Assembly (NCBI RefSeq): GCF_000227465.1
Contig: NC_016047.1
Location: 1,682,857-1,746,856, forward strand
Direction: 5' to 3'
Length of the DNA: 64,000 nucleotides
From: Bacillus spizizenii TU-B-10
GTDB taxonomy: Bacteria; Bacillota; Bacilli; Bacillales; Bacillaceae
Notes under the pieces: generated by a model
What the model saw: only the letters and a program-made list of their open reading frames with translations
Database searches by the model: none
Told to the model about the DNA's origin: nothing
Shown: positions 18,556 through 28,279 of the stretch, in pieces
Layout: every line of letters begins with the position of its first letter
Position numbering within the stretch: the first letter of the stretch is position 1
Program-made: the position numbers and the translations under genes

Positions 18556-19704
18556 ATGTTGGAGTTCGAAACAAACATAGACGGCTTAGCATCAATTAAA
18601 GTAATCGGAGTAGGAGGCGGCGGTAACAACGCCGTTAACCGAATGATTGAAAATGAAGTGCAAGGAGTAGAGTACATCGCGGTAAACACGGACGCTCAAG
18701 CTCTTAACCTGTCAAAAGCAGAAGTGAAAATGCAAATCGGCGCAAAGCTGACTAGAGGATTGGGAGCAGGTGCGAATCCGGAAGTCGGAAAAAAAGCCGC
18801 TGAAGAAAGCAAAGAACAAATTGAAGAAGCGTTAAAAGGCGCTGACATGGTATTCGTGACAGCTGGTATGGGCGGCGGAACAGGAACAGGTGCTGCACCA
18901 GTTATTGCACAAATCGCGAAAGACTTAGGCGCATTAACAGTCGGAGTTGTTACAAGACCGTTTACATTCGAAGGACGCAAAAGACAGCTTCAGGCTGCAG
19001 GCGGAATTTCAGCAATGAAAGAAGCGGTAGATACACTGATCGTGATCCCGAACGACCGTATCCTTGAAATTGTTGATAAAAACACACCGATGCTTGAAGC
19101 ATTCCGTGAAGCGGATAACGTACTCCGCCAAGGGGTTCAAGGTATTTCAGACTTGATTGCTACACCTGGTCTTATCAACCTTGACTTCGCTGATGTGAAA
19201 ACAATCATGTCAAACAAAGGATCTGCTTTGATGGGTATCGGTATTGCGACTGGAGAAAACCGCGCGGCAGAGGCAGCGAAAAAAGCAATCTCCAGCCCGC
19301 TTCTTGAAGCGGCCATTGACGGTGCGCAAGGCGTCCTTATGAACATCACTGGAGGAACAAACCTCAGCCTATATGAAGTTCAGGAAGCAGCAGACATTGT
19401 CGCTTCTGCATCTGACCAAGACGTAAACATGATTTTCGGTTCTGTTATTAATGAAAATCTAAAAGACGAGATTGTGGTGACAGTGATTGCGACTGGTTTT
19501 ATCGAACAAGAGAAGGACGTGACGAAACCTCAGCGTCCAAGCTTAAACCAAAGCATCAAAACACATAATCAAAGTGTTCCAAAGCGTGAGCCAAAACGTG
19601 AGGAGCCTCAGCAACAAAACACAGTAAGCCGTCATACTTCACAGCCGGCTGATGATACGCTTGACATCCCGACATTCTTAAGAAACCGCAATAAACGCGG
19701 CTAA
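18556..19704 (+). CDS. ftsZ: FtsZ, tubulin-like division GTPase
   Basis: A 382-residue GTPase that polymerises into the Z-ring. The GTP-binding tubulin signature [10 protein letters not shown] (near residue 105) and the T7 loop NLDFADVK (near 208) are intact. A variable Gln/Lys/Pro linker (about 318-365) precedes the conserved C-terminal peptide [13 protein letters not shown], which binds FtsA, SepF, ZapA and other partners. GGAGG lies at good spacing before the ATG. It is followed by a strong terminator that ends the division cluster. Confidence 0.97.
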   Translation: MLEFETNIDGLASIKVIGVGGGGNNAVNRMIENEVQGVEYIAVNTDAQALNLSKAEVKMQIGAKLTRGLGAGANPEVGKKAAEESKEQIEEALKGADMVFVTAGMGGGTGTGAAPVIAQIAKDLGALTVGVVTRPFTFEGRKRQLQAAGGISAMKEAVDTLIVIPNDRILEIVDKNTPMLEAFREADNVLRQGVQGISDLIATPGLINLDFADVKTIMSNKGSALMGIGIATGENRAAEAAKKAISSPLLEAAIDGAQGVLMNITGGTNLSLYEVQEAADIVASASDQDVNMIFGSVINENLKDEIVVTVIATGFIEQEKDVTKPQRPSLNQSIKTHNQSVPKREPKREEPQQQNTVSRHTSQPADDTLDIPTFLRNRNKRG

Positions 19705-19706
19705 TG

Positions 19707-19748
19707 TAAAGGACAAAATCGTTTTCGATTTTGTCCTTTTTGTTTTTC
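19707..19748 (+). terminator. Strong terminator after ftsZ
   Basis: AAAGGACAAAATCG (19708-19721) pairs perfectly with CGATTTTGTCCTTT (19726-19739) around a TTTT loop, followed by T-rich sequence. Confidence 0.93.
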
Positions 19749-19835
19749 TCCAAGATTTTTCTTCTTGTAAAGTCTTTTTCCCTATGTCTTCCTTCGTATA
19801 CCAACAAATCGGACTATTAGACCCATTCATATCAC

Positions 19836-19869
19836 GTGACAATTATATCATTTTCATATATATGGAAAT
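19836..19869 (+). promoter_or_regulatory. Candidate bpr promoter and overlapping palindrome
   Basis: The 256-base gap before bpr holds GTGACA (19836-19841), 17 bases, then TATATG (19859-19864), a possible sigma-A promoter. It is overlapped by ATTTTCATATATATGGAAAT (19850-19869), a palindrome with one mismatch that could be a repressor site. The rest of the gap is AT-rich with nothing else I can name. Confidence 0.35.
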
Positions 19870-20004
19870 CAAATGACATGAAACGACAATATCTGTAATG
19901 CGGATTGTCTACAGTTAACGTACAGCGATGTTCTGACAAACAATTCATTTTTAAAAGGAGGGACGACATTTTTTTACAAAGCATTTTGAAAAAGGGGGAT
20001 AAAA

Positions 20005-23000
20005 ATGAGGAAAAAAACGAAAAACAGACTCATCAGCTCTGTTTTAAGTACGGTTGTCATCGGTTCACTGCTGTTTCCGGGTGTAGCCGGGGCAAGCAGC
20101 AAAGGCGCCTCAACTTCTGTTAAACAGGAACTTCAATCTGCTGAATCCATTCAGAACAAGATTTCGAGTTCATTAAAGAAAAGCTTTAAGAAGAAAGAAA
20201 AAATGACCTTTCTGATTAAATTTAAAGATCAAGCTGACACAGAAAAAGCGGCAAAAGCGGCTGTTAAAAAAGCGAAATCGAAGAAGCTGACTGCCGCTAA
20301 GACGGAATATCAAAAGCGTTCTGCCGTTGTGTCATCTTTAAAAGTCACAGCCAATGAATCCCAGAGAGATGTCTTAACATACTTGAAGAGCCAGAAAAAT
20401 AAAGGAAATGCAGATCAAATTCACTCTTATTATGTAGTGAATGGGATCGCTGTTCATGCCTCAAAAGAAGTGATGAAAAAAGTAGCGCAGTTCCCCGACG
20501 TGGAAAAGGTGCTTCCAAATGAGAAACGACAATTGTTTAAGTCATCCTCTCCATTTAATATGAAAAAAGCGCAAAAAGCTGTCAAAGCAATTGACGGTGT
20601 AGAATGGAATGTAGACCAAATTGACGCCCCGAAAGCTTGGGCACTTGGATATGACGGAACAGGTACAGTTGTCGCGTCCATTGATACAGGCGTGGAATGG
20701 AACCATCCGGCATTAAAAGAGAAATATCGCGGATATAATCCGGAAAATCCTGATGAGCCTGATCATGAAATGAACTGGTATGATGCTGTAGCAGGGGAAG
20801 CAAGCCCTTATGATGATTTGGCTCATGGAACCCACGTGACAGGTACGATGGTGGGATCTGAACCCGATGGAACAAATCAAATCGGTGTAGCGCCAGGCGC
20901 AAAATGGATTGCTGTTAAAGCGTTCTCCGAAGATGGTGGAACTGATGCTGACATTTTAGAGGCCGGTGAATGGGTTTTAGCTCCAAAGGACGCAGAGGGG
21001 AATCCTCACCCAGAAATGGCTCCTGATGTTGTCAATAATTCATGGGGCGGGGGCTCAGGACTTGATGAATGGTACAGAGACATGGTCAATGCCTGGCGTG
21101 CGGCCGATATTTTCCCTGAGTTTTCAGCGGGGAATACGGATCTCTTTATTCCTGGCGGTCCTGGTTCTATCGCAAACCCGGCAAATTATCCGGAATCGTT
21201 TGCAACTGGAGCGACTGATATTAATAAAAAGCTTGCTGACTTTTCTCTTCAAGGGCCATCTCCATATGATGAAATAAAGCCGGAAATTTCTGCACCGGGC
21301 GTAAATATTCGTTCTTCCGTTCCCGGCCAGACATATGAGGACGGATGGGACGGCACATCAATGGCAGGGCCGCATGTGTCCGCTGTTGCCGCACTGCTGA
21401 AACAGGCGGATGCCTCACTTTCTGTCGATGAGATGGAGGATATATTAACCAGCACGGCTGAACCGCTGACGGATTCAACATTTCCTGATTCTCCGAATAA
21501 CGGATACGGCCATGGTTTGGTGAACGCTTTTGATGCTGTATCAGCTGTTACAGATGGTTTAGGAAAAGCAGAAGGACAAGTTTCTGTAGAGGGAGATGAT
21601 CAAGAGCCTCCTGTTTATCAGCATGAGAAAGTAACAGAAGCCTATGAGGGCGCGAGCCTGCCGCTTACTTTGACAGCTGAAGACAATGTAAGTGTGACAT
21701 CTGTAAAACTGTCTTATAAGCTGGATCAAGGTGAATGGACAGAAGTAACGGCTAAGCGGATCAGCGGTGATCATCTGAAAGGGACCTACCAGGCAGAGAT
21801 TCCAAACATAAAAGGAGCTGCACTAAGCTACAAGTGGATTATTCAGGATTTTGGCGGCCATGTCGTTGAGTCTGACACATACGATGTACCAGTGAAACCA
21901 AGCATCACGGTGGGATATAAGCAGGACTTTGAAACTGCACCCGGCGGCTGGATTGCGAGCGGAACAAATAATAGCTGGGAATGGGGAGTTCCTTCAACAG
22001 GCCCAAATACTGCAGCATCCGGAGAAAAAGTATACGGAACAAATCTGGCAGGAAACTATGCCAACACAGCAAACATGAATCTCGTGATGCCTCCTGTTAA
22101 AGTGCCGGATTCAGGAAACCTGTTTCTTCAATTTAAAAGCTGGCACAATTTAGAGGATGATTTTGATTATGGCTACGTTTTTGTTTTGCCTGAAGGTAAA
22201 AAGAATTGGGAGCAGGCTGGTGTCTATAATGGAAAGACATCAAGCTGGACGGACGAAGAAATTGATTTATCCGCTTATAAAGGTCAAAACATTCAAGTGA
22301 TGTTTAACCTCCAATCTGATGAAAGTATTACAAAAGAGGGCTGGTACATTGATGATGTAGTGCTTTCTGACAAAACAGCCGGAAAAACAGCTAAAAAGAA
22401 TAAGCTGGGTGTCGAAAAGCCGTCTGGAAAGCAAAAGAAAAAGCCGGTAAATCCGAAAAAAGCCAAGCCATCTGCAAACACAACGGTAAAACATCAGAGT
22501 AAGGATATACAGCCTCAAGTTTTGCCGCTGAGGGCACAAGTCAGTGTGGTGGAAACAGGAAAATCAACATATTCAGATCAATCTACAGGGCAGTACACGC
22601 TGACGCACAAAGTGGGAGACTATACGCTTATGGCAGAAGCATATGGCTATCAATCGAAAACACAAAAAGTTTCTCTGCAGGCAGATCAGACGACACAAGC
22701 TAATTTTACGTTAGAGGAAATGCAGAAGGGCACATTAAAAGGAACAGTCATCAATAAAACGACAGGCGATCCGGTAAAAGGAGCCTCCGTTTATGTTGTA
22801 GAGGATGCTGCGGTTGAACCGGCTACGACAAACGACAAAGGCGAATATACGCTTGAGGCCTATGAAGGCGCTTATACGATTAAAGTCGCTGCACCGGGGT
22901 ATTACAGCGATGAATTCTCCGTTGATTTAAAAGGTGATGTGACAAAAGAAACTGTACTGAAGCCTTTCGTCGGTTATCCAGGTGAGATTGCATATGATGA

Positions 23001-24306
23001 CGGAACGGCGGAGAATGCCAATTCCTATTTTGCTGCCGGTAACGGATGGGCCGTCAAAATGACGCTGGCTGACGGCAAGGAAAAAGGCATGCTTACAGGA
23101 GGACTGTTCCGATTCTGGGATACAGAGTTCCCTGATCCTGGCGGCACAGAGTTTAAGGTTGAGGTATACGATGCTACAGGAGAAAACGGAGCACCGGGTA
23201 AGAAAATTGCCGGGCCATTTAACGCTGAAGCCCTTCGCAATGGCGAATGGACCAAGGTAGATCTCAGTTCAAAAGGGATTATGGTCGATAAAGACTTTTA
23301 TCTTGTGTATATCCAGTCGAAACCTGATCCGTATTCACCTGGACTGGCAATGGATGAAACCGGTCAGAATTCCGGCCGCAACTGGCAGTTTATAGACGGA
23401 AAATGGCAGCCAGGTGACGAAGCAGACGGCAACTATATGATCCGCGCATTAGTTGATTATGAAGCTGCTGTACCTGAGATTACTTCACCGGCAGACAAAT
23501 CATATACAAATAAGGAGAACGTCACCGTAAAAGGAAAAGCCTCTCCTGGTACAACGGTACACATTTATAATGGAGAGAAAGAAGCAGGAGAAACGAAAGC
23601 TGCTGCGGATGGCACGTTCCAGACAGGCATCACACTCAGCAAGGGCGAAAATGAGCTGACAGCAACTGCATCAACAGACAACGGGACAACGGATGCCTCC
23701 AGCCCGATCAAGGTCACGCTTGATCAAGACAAGCCTGAATTAACGCTGGACAATCCAAAGGATGGCGAGAAAACAAATAAAGAAGCGCTGACTGTCAAAG
23801 GGTCTGTATCCGATGACAATCTGAAAGAAGTCAAGGTGAATGGCAAAAAAGCAACGGTAACTGATGGTTCATACTCGGCCCGTATTCTGTTGGAGAACGG
23901 AAGCAATGAAATCAAGGTGACTGCTACAGACTTAGCAGGCAACAAAACGACGAAAAAGGCTGTCATTGATGTCAACTTTAACCAGCCTGTCATCTCCGAA
24001 TTGACTCCGGGAGAGGACAAAATCTTAAAAGCCGGTGAATCTGTGAAAATCGCTTTCTCAAGCGCTGAAGATTTGGATGCAACGTTTGTCATTCGTCTGC
24101 CTCTGACAAATGCAAGAGCGAGTGTACAAAATGCCACAGAGCTCCCGCTAAGAGAAATTTCTCCTGGGAAATATGAAGGCTATTGGACAGCAACTTCTTC
24201 TATTAAAGCAAACGGAGCAAAAGTAGAAGTGATTGTACGAGATGATTATGGAAATGAAACAAGAAAAACAGCGAACGGAAAACTTTATATCAATACTGAA
24301 AATTAA
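20005..24306 (+). CDS. bpr: Bacillopeptidase F, secreted subtilisin-like protease
   Basis: A 1433-residue extracellular serine protease precursor. A signal peptide (about 1-30) is followed by an I9-type propeptide (about 60-170). The mature enzyme is known to begin near Ala195. The subtilase catalytic triad is Asp227 (SIDTGV), His274 (HGTHVTG) and Ser452 (GTSMAGPH). The long C-terminal part contains a MAM-like or jelly-roll region (about 640-790), a Lys-rich spacer, carboxypeptidase-regulatory-like and Cna-B-like beta modules (about 830-985) and two Big-like repeats (about 1155-1320); it is known to be trimmed off after secretion. ATG after GGGGGAT. Monocistronic between two terminators. Confidence 0.95.
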   Translation: MRKKTKNRLISSVLSTVVIGSLLFPGVAGASSKGASTSVKQELQSAESIQNKISSSLKKSFKKKEKMTFLIKFKDQADTEKAAKAAVKKAKSKKLTAAKTEYQKRSAVVSSLKVTANESQRDVLTYLKSQKNKGNADQIHSYYVVNGIAVHASKEVMKKVAQFPDVEKVLPNEKRQLFKSSSPFNMKKAQKAVKAIDGVEWNVDQIDAPKAWALGYDGTGTVVASIDTGVEWNHPALKEKYRGYNPENPDEPDHEMNWYDAVAGEASPYDDLAHGTHVTGTMVGSEPDGTNQIGVAPGAKWIAVKAFSEDGGTDADILEAGEWVLAPKDAEGNPHPEMAPDVVNNSWGGGSGLDEWYRDMVNAWRAADIFPEFSAGNTDLFIPGGPGSIANPANYPESFATGATDINKKLADFSLQGPSPYDEIKPEISAPGVNIRSSVPGQTYEDGWDGTSMAGPHVSAVAALLKQADASLSVDEMEDILTSTAEPLTDSTFPDSPNNGYGHGLVNAFDAVSAVTDGLGKAEGQVSVEGDDQEPPVYQHEKVTEAYEGASLPLTLTAEDNVSVTSVKLSYKLDQGEWTEVTAKRISGDHLKGTYQAEIPNIKGAALSYKWIIQDFGGHVVESDTYDVPVKPSITVGYKQDFETAPGGWIASGTNNSWEWGVPSTGPNTAASGEKVYGTNLAGNYANTANMNLVMPPVKVPDSGNLFLQFKSWHNLEDDFDYGYVFVLPEGKKNWEQAGVYNGKTSSWTDEEIDLSAYKGQNIQVMFNLQSDESITKEGWYIDDVVLSDKTAGKTAKKNKLGVEKPSGKQKKKPVNPKKAKPSANTTVKHQSKDIQPQVLPLRAQVSVVETGKSTYSDQSTGQYTLTHKVGDYTLMAEAYGYQSKTQKVSLQADQTTQANFTLEEMQKGTLKGTVINKTTGDPVKGASVYVVEDAAVEPATTNDKGEYTLEAYEGAYTIKVAAPGYYSDEFSVDLKGDVTKETVLKPFVGYPGEIAYDDGTAENANSYFAAGNGWAVKMTLADGKEKGMLTGGLFRFWDTEFPDPGGTEFKVEVYDATGENGAPGKKIAGPFNAEALRNGEWTKVDLSSKGIMVDKDFYLVYIQSKPDPYSPGLAMDETGQNSGRNWQFIDGKWQPGDEADGNYMIRALVDYEAAVPEITSPADKSYTNKENVTVKGKASPGTTVHIYNGEKEAGETKAAADGTFQTGITLSKGENELTATASTDNGTTDASSPIKVTLDQDKPELTLDNPKDGEKTNKEALTVKGSVSDDNLKEVKVNGKKATVTDGSYSARILLENGSNEIKVTATDLAGNKTTKKAVIDVNFNQPVISELTPGEDKILKAGESVKIAFSSAEDLDATFVIRLPLTNARASVQNATELPLREISPGKYEGYWTATSSIKANGAKVEVIVRDDYGNETRKTANGKLYINTEN

Positions 24307-24311
24307 GTGTG

Positions 24312-24344
24312 AAAAAAGCTGCCGTGAAAGGCAGCTTTTTTTAT
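24312..24344 (+). terminator. Terminator after bpr
   Basis: AAAAAGCTGCC (24313-24323) pairs with GGCAGCTTTTT (24330-24340), followed by a T-run. Confidence 0.92.
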
Positions 24345-24362
24345 AATCCTCTCATTCATTTC

Positions 24363-24370
24363 CTCGACAA
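24363..24370 (+). promoter_or_regulatory. Spo0A box-like sequence upstream of spoIIG
   Basis: CTCGACAA differs by one base from the reverse of the 0A box TGTCGAA and lies about 50 bp upstream of the -35, where the distal Spo0A site of the spoIIG promoter is known to be. Confidence 0.55.
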
Positions 24371-24416
24371 ATTAAGCAGATATCCCTGAAAAATTGTATT
24401 TTCCTCTCAACATTAA

Positions 24417-24450
24417 TTGACAGACTTTCCCACAGAGCTTGCTTTATACT
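24417..24450 (+). promoter_or_regulatory. spoIIG promoter (sigma-A, Spo0A-activated)
   Basis: TTGACA (24417-24422) and TATACT (24445-24450) are separated by 22 bp instead of 17. This unusual spacing is a known feature of the B. subtilis spoIIG promoter and explains why it needs Spo0A~P to be used by sigma-A polymerase. Confidence 0.9.
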
Positions 24451-24498
24451 TGAAACAAGAAGGGGAACAGCGTGATGCAAGATAGAAAGGAGTCAGAT

Positions 24499-25428
24499 GT
24501 GAAAATCTATTTAGATGTCATTTGGCTGTTAAACTTTTGTTTTGATGCGCTTTTGCTTTTGCTCACGGCATTTATTTTAAAACGGCATGTGAAAAAAAGA
24601 AGACTGATAGGCGGAGCGTTCATCGGTTCCAGTATTGTCCTTTTGATGTTTACTCCTTTTTCGCCGATCGTTGAACATCCGGCAGGTAAGCTGGCTTTTT
24701 CAGTTGTTATTGTGATGGTGACATTTGGCTTTAAGAGATTCCGCTATTTCTTTCAAAATTTGTTTTCCTTTTATTTTGCGACTTTTTTAATGGGGGGAGG
24801 AATTATCGGAGCCCATTCTTTGCTGCAGTCAAATTCTGTTGTTCAAAACGGTGTCATGATTACCAATCAAACTGGGTTTGGAGACCCGATCAGCTGGTTG
24901 TTTATTGTTGCTGGCTTTCCAGCATTATGGTTTTTTTCTAAGAGAAGAATTGAAGATATTGAAACAAAAAACATTCAATATGAGGAACGAGTAAGCGTAC
25001 AGGCGGATTTGGGCGGCCAAACGCTTCATGTCAGAGGGCTGATTGATTCCGGTAATCAGCTGTACGATCCGCTTACTAAAACGCCGGTCATGATTATTCA
25101 CATTGATAAACTGGAACCGATTTTCGGAGCAGCCGAAACGATGATCATTCGAAACACAGATCCATTGGAAGCCACCCAACAGCTCGATGATTCGTTTCGC
25201 TTTTTAGATAAACTGAGGCTGATTCCATATAGGGGAGTAGGTCAGCAAAATCAATTTTTACTATGCGTTAAACCGGATCACGTAACGATTATAACAAAAG
25301 AAGAAATGGTTTCTGCGGATAAATGCTTAATCGGCATCAGCACAACAAAGCTATCGGCAGATGGAGAGTTTGACGCAATTATTCATCCGAAAATGCTTTC
25401 GGGCAAGGCCATCAAACACGTTTCATAA
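24499..25428 (+). CDS. spoIIGA: SpoIIGA, pro-sigma-E processing aspartic protease
   Basis: A 309-residue membrane protease with five N-terminal membrane helices (about 1-145) and a cytoplasmic aspartic-protease-like domain. The catalytic Asp183 is seen in LIDSGNQLYDP. It cleaves the pro-peptide from sigma-E in the mother cell when signalled by SpoIIR from the forespore. The start is GTG at 24499, six bases after AAAGGAG (24486-24492); the in-frame GTG/ATG at 24472-24477 lie before that ribosome binding site. First gene of the spoIIG operon with its substrate next. Confidence 0.95.
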   Translation: MKIYLDVIWLLNFCFDALLLLLTAFILKRHVKKRRLIGGAFIGSSIVLLMFTPFSPIVEHPAGKLAFSVVIVMVTFGFKRFRYFFQNLFSFYFATFLMGGGIIGAHSLLQSNSVVQNGVMITNQTGFGDPISWLFIVAGFPALWFFSKRRIEDIETKNIQYEERVSVQADLGGQTLHVRGLIDSGNQLYDPLTKTPVMIIHIDKLEPIFGAAETMIIRNTDPLEATQQLDDSFRFLDKLRLIPYRGVGQQNQFLLCVKPDHVTIITKEEMVSADKCLIGISTTKLSADGEFDAIIHPKMLSGKAIKHVS

Positions 25429-25490
25429 TGTTCGCAAATGTCCGTTACTAATCATACTCAAACGACGTGACATTTAGAAGGGAGAGGAAG

Positions 25491-26210
25491 ATGAAAAAAC
25501 TGAAATTGCGATTGACGCACCTCTGGTATAAGCTGCTGATGAAACTTGGGCTGAAAAGTGATGAAGTCTATTACATAGGCGGGAGTGAAGCTCTGCCGCC
25601 TCCATTATCTAAAGATGAGGAGCAGGTTCTGTTAATGAAGCTCCCAAACGGCGATCAGGCGGCTCGCGCCATTTTGATTGAACGCAATTTGCGCCTGGTC
25701 GTCTATATCGCCCGTAAATTTGAAAATACGGGAATTAATATAGAGGATTTAATCAGCATCGGTACCATCGGATTAATCAAAGCTGTGAATACGTTCAATC
25801 CAGAAAAGAAAATCAAGCTGGCGACCTATGCCTCCCGCTGTATAGAAAACGAAATCCTGATGTATTTAAGGAGAAACAACAAAATCCGTTCAGAGGTTTC
25901 CTTTGATGAGCCGCTTAATATTGATTGGGACGGCAATGAGCTTTTGCTTTCTGATGTGCTCGGCACTGACGACGACATCATCACAAAAGACATAGAAGCT
26001 AACGTAGATAAAAAGCTTTTGAAAAAAGCGCTTGAACAGCTCAATGAGAGGGAAAAACAAATCATGGAACTACGTTTTGGCCTTGTCGGCGAGGAGGAAA
26101 AGACCCAAAAGGATGTAGCGGATATGATGGGGATTTCCCAGTCCTATATTTCTCGTCTTGAGAAACGAATCATTAAAAGATTGCGAAAAGAATTCAACAA
26201 AATGGTGTAA
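25491..26210 (+). CDS. sigE: Pro-sigma-E, early mother-cell sigma factor
   Basis: A 239-residue sigma-70 family factor made as an inactive precursor. The first 27 residues form an amphipathic membrane-binding pro-sequence, with cleavage expected between Tyr27 and Tyr28. Region 2 (about 65-135, including [12 protein letters not shown]) and the region 4 helix-turn-helix (about 195-235, [13 protein letters not shown]) are clear. The ATG at 25491 follows GGGAGAGG. It is co-transcribed with spoIIGA; active sigma-E turns on the early mother-cell programme. Confidence 0.96.
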   Translation: MKKLKLRLTHLWYKLLMKLGLKSDEVYYIGGSEALPPPLSKDEEQVLLMKLPNGDQAARAILIERNLRLVVYIARKFENTGINIEDLISIGTIGLIKAVNTFNPEKKIKLATYASRCIENEILMYLRRNNKIRSEVSFDEPLNIDWDGNELLLSDVLGTDDDIITKDIEANVDKKLLKKALEQLNEREKQIMELRFGLVGEEEKTQKDVADMMGISQSYISRLEKRIIKRLRKEFNKMV

Positions 26211-26284
26211 AAAAATTTTTACGGGTAATCCCTTGATTCTACAAGGATTTCCCAATTATGACTATTTTTCGGTCTGAACGCAGT

Positions 26285-26314
26285 GCATATTTTTCCCACC
26301 CAAGGAGATACTTA
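26285..26314 (+). promoter_or_regulatory. Predicted forespore (sigma-F/sigma-G) promoter of sigG
   Basis: GCATA (26285-26289) and GATACTTA (26307-26314), 17 bp apart, resemble the sigma-F/sigma-G elements. sigG is known to be first read by sigma-F and then by sigma-G. Read-through from spoIIG may also occur, since only a weak hairpin without a T-tract (about 26223-26252) separates the genes. Confidence 0.65.
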
Positions 26315-26349
26315 ACGTTGTACAGCAGCTCCTGTAGGGAGGGAAAAAA

Positions 26350-27132
26350 GTGTCGAGAAATAAAGTCGAAATCTGCGGGGTGGATACCTCCAAATTACCA
26401 GTACTCAAGAATGAAGAGATGAGAAAGCTGTTTAGGCAGCTGCAGGATGAAGGCGATGATTCAGCAAGAGAAAAGCTTGTAAACGGGAACTTGCGTCTTG
26501 TCTTAAGTGTCATTCAAAGATTTAATAACAGAGGAGAGTATGTTGATGACTTATTTCAGGTCGGCTGCATCGGACTAATGAAATCCATTGATAATTTTGA
26601 CCTAAGCCACAATGTTAAGTTTTCAACATACGCTGTACCTATGATTATCGGAGAGATCCGCAGGTATTTACGCGATAATAACCCGATCCGTGTCTCAAGA
26701 TCACTCCGGGATATCGCTTATAAGGCACTTCAGGTAAGAGAGCGGTTAATCAGTGAGACAAGCAAGGAGCCGACTGCAGAAGACATCGCAAAAGTTCTTG
26801 AAGTACCGCATGAGGAAATCGTATTTGCGCTTGATGCCATCCAGGATCCGGTTTCTCTATTTGAACCGATCTATAACGACGGCGGAGACCCGATTTATGT
26901 GATGGATCAAATCAGTGATGAACGCAATAAAGATTCACAATGGATTGAAGAGCTGGCTTTAAAAGAGGGCATGAGAAGGCTGAATGATAGGGAAAAAATG
27001 ATTTTGAGAAAGCGATTCTTCCAAGGGAAAACTCAAATGGAAGTAGCCGAGGAAATCGGGATTTCCCAAGCGCAGGTGTCCAGACTTGAAAAAGCGGCTA
27101 TCAAACAAATGAATAAGAATATTCATCAATAA
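26350..27132 (+). CDS. sigG: Sigma-G, late forespore sigma factor
   Basis: A 260-residue sigma factor of the sporulation subgroup (SigF/SigG/SigB type). The N-terminal SRNKVEICGVDTSKLP sequence is typical of sigma-G. It is followed by regions 2 (LVNGNLRLVLS, FSTYAVPMIIGEIRR), 3 and 4 (helix-turn-helix near EEIGISQAQVSRLEK). The start is GTG after GGGAGGG. It directs late forespore genes such as germination receptors and spore-DNA protection proteins. Confidence 0.96.
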   Translation: MSRNKVEICGVDTSKLPVLKNEEMRKLFRQLQDEGDDSAREKLVNGNLRLVLSVIQRFNNRGEYVDDLFQVGCIGLMKSIDNFDLSHNVKFSTYAVPMIIGEIRRYLRDNNPIRVSRSLRDIAYKALQVRERLISETSKEPTAEDIAKVLEVPHEEIVFALDAIQDPVSLFEPIYNDGGDPIYVMDQISDERNKDSQWIEELALKEGMRRLNDREKMILRKRFFQGKTQMEVAEEIGISQAQVSRLEKAAIKQMNKNIHQ

Positions 27133-27135
27133 TGA

Positions 27136-27178
27136 AAGAAAAGCCTTTAAAACGATTTTGTTTTAAAGGCTTTTCTAT
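27136..27178 (+). terminator. Strong terminator after sigG
   Basis: AGAAAAGCCTTTAAAAC (27137-27153) pairs along its full length with GTTTTAAAGGCTTTTCT (27160-27176). Confidence 0.92.
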
Positions 27179-27191
27179 TGATTGCGGGCGG

Positions 27192-27220
27192 TTTACGTTT
27201 TGGAAAAAATAAGGTATCCT
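27192..27220 (+). promoter_or_regulatory. Candidate sigma-A promoter of ylmA
   Basis: TTTACG (27192-27197), 17 bp, TATCCT (27215-27220), 62 bases before the ylmA start. Confidence 0.45.
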
Positions 27221-27282
27221 AGTTCGTACAAAGTTTTATGAAAATTTAAATAATTATAAAGGCAGTAAAGAGGAGGACCACG

Positions 27283-28077
27283 ATGATTTTGCAGCTTGAC
27301 AATGTCTCACTAAAACGGAATGGAAAATGGATACTGAGAGATATTCATTGGAAGGTGGAAGAAAAGGAAAATTGGGTGATTTACGGACTGAATGGCGCTG
27401 GAAAGACAGCGCTGTTAAATATGCTTTGCTCTTATTATTTTCCAACATCGGGCGAGATGCAGGTGCTTGGCCATGAATTTGGTAAAACGGAGCTTGGGGA
27501 GAAACTTAGACGGAAAATTGGCCTCGTCTCAGCGGCTCTTCAGCAAAAATTTTATCCGGCAGATTCGGCATTTGAAATTGCTTTGAGCGGAGCTTACGCT
27601 TCGATTGGATTATATGAAACACCAAGTGCAGAAATCAGGGAAAAAGCGATTGGTTTGTTAGAGGACTTGGGAGCAATTGAATATGCCGACCGCCGCTATG
27701 AAACCCTTTCTCAAGGAGAAAAACAAAGAGCCTTGATTGCAAGAGCGCTAATGGCTGATCCGGAGCTGCTGATACTGGACGAACCGGTCACAGGACTGGA
27801 TTTTATTGCCCGGGAAAAGCTGTTAGACACGATTACATACATTGCAAATAAAGAAAATGCGCCATCGATCCTTTACGTGACTCATCATGCGGAAGAAATT
27901 TTGCCGGTCTTTGACAAAGCCCTTTTGTTAAAACAGGGAGAGGTCTTTAAATCGGGAGAAATAAAGGAAATGCTTACTGATCAAATACTTTCCGCTTTTT
28001 TTGATACGCCAATCCATGTATTATGGAATCAGGATCGGCCGTTTTTAACAAGAGCCGAGCCGATAACGAATGCCTGA
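27283..28077 (+). CDS. ylmA: YlmA, ABC transporter ATP-binding protein
   Basis: A 264-residue single ABC ATPase. It contains the Walker A loop GLNGAGKTAL (near residue 37), the signature LSQGEKQR (near 146), Walker B LLILDEP (near 165) and the switch histidine in THHAEE. No permease or binding protein is next to it, so its substrate and partner are unknown; the closest relatives are annotated as ModF/YlmA-like ATPases. The TPP riboswitch that follows does not control this gene. ATG after GAGGAGG. Confidence 0.85.
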   Translation: MILQLDNVSLKRNGKWILRDIHWKVEEKENWVIYGLNGAGKTALLNMLCSYYFPTSGEMQVLGHEFGKTELGEKLRRKIGLVSAALQQKFYPADSAFEIALSGAYASIGLYETPSAEIREKAIGLLEDLGAIEYADRRYETLSQGEKQRALIARALMADPELLILDEPVTGLDFIAREKLLDTITYIANKENAPSILYVTHHAEEILPVFDKALLLKQGEVFKSGEIKEMLTDQILSAFFDTPIHVLWNQDRPFLTRAEPITNA

Positions 28078-28093
28078 CAAACACATATCGATT

Positions 28094-28180
28094 CATCACT
28101 AGGGGTGCTTTGCGAAGCTGAGAGAGACTTTGTCTTAACCCTTTTGACCTGATCTGGATCATGCCAGCGGAGGGAAGCGG
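28094..28180 (+). promoter_or_regulatory. TPP (thi-box) riboswitch upstream of ylmB
   Basis: The conserved thi-box segments are present in order: ACTAGGGGTGC, GCTGAGAG, AACCCTTTTGACCTGATCTGG, and ATGCCAGCGGAGGGAAGCGG. When thiamine pyrophosphate is bound the downstream terminator should form and switch off ylmB. Confidence 0.95.
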
Positions 28181-28219
28181 TGAAAAAACGGAGTACATAG
28201 GACTCTGTTTGTTTTTATT

Positions 28220-28256
28220 AAGCCGTTTCATAACATTTGAAACGGCTTTTTTGATA
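28220..28256 (+). terminator. Riboswitch-controlled terminator before ylmB
   Basis: AAGCCGTTTCA (28220-28230) pairs with TGAAACGGCTT (28238-28248), followed by T6. This is the expression platform of the thi-box, ending 24 bases before the ylmB start. Confidence 0.9.
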
Positions 28257-28279
28257 TTAAAGAATAGGAGCGGATCACA

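Noticed and set aside
22400..22500. Possible frameshift or fusion point in bpr at the Lys/Pro-rich stretch
   Set aside because: The frame is continuous and the lysine-rich spacer is a normal linker of bacillopeptidase F.
26219..26255. Terminator between sigE and sigG
   Set aside because: Only an imperfect GGGTAATCCCTTG/CAAGGATTTCCC pairing without a T-tract; read-through is likely.
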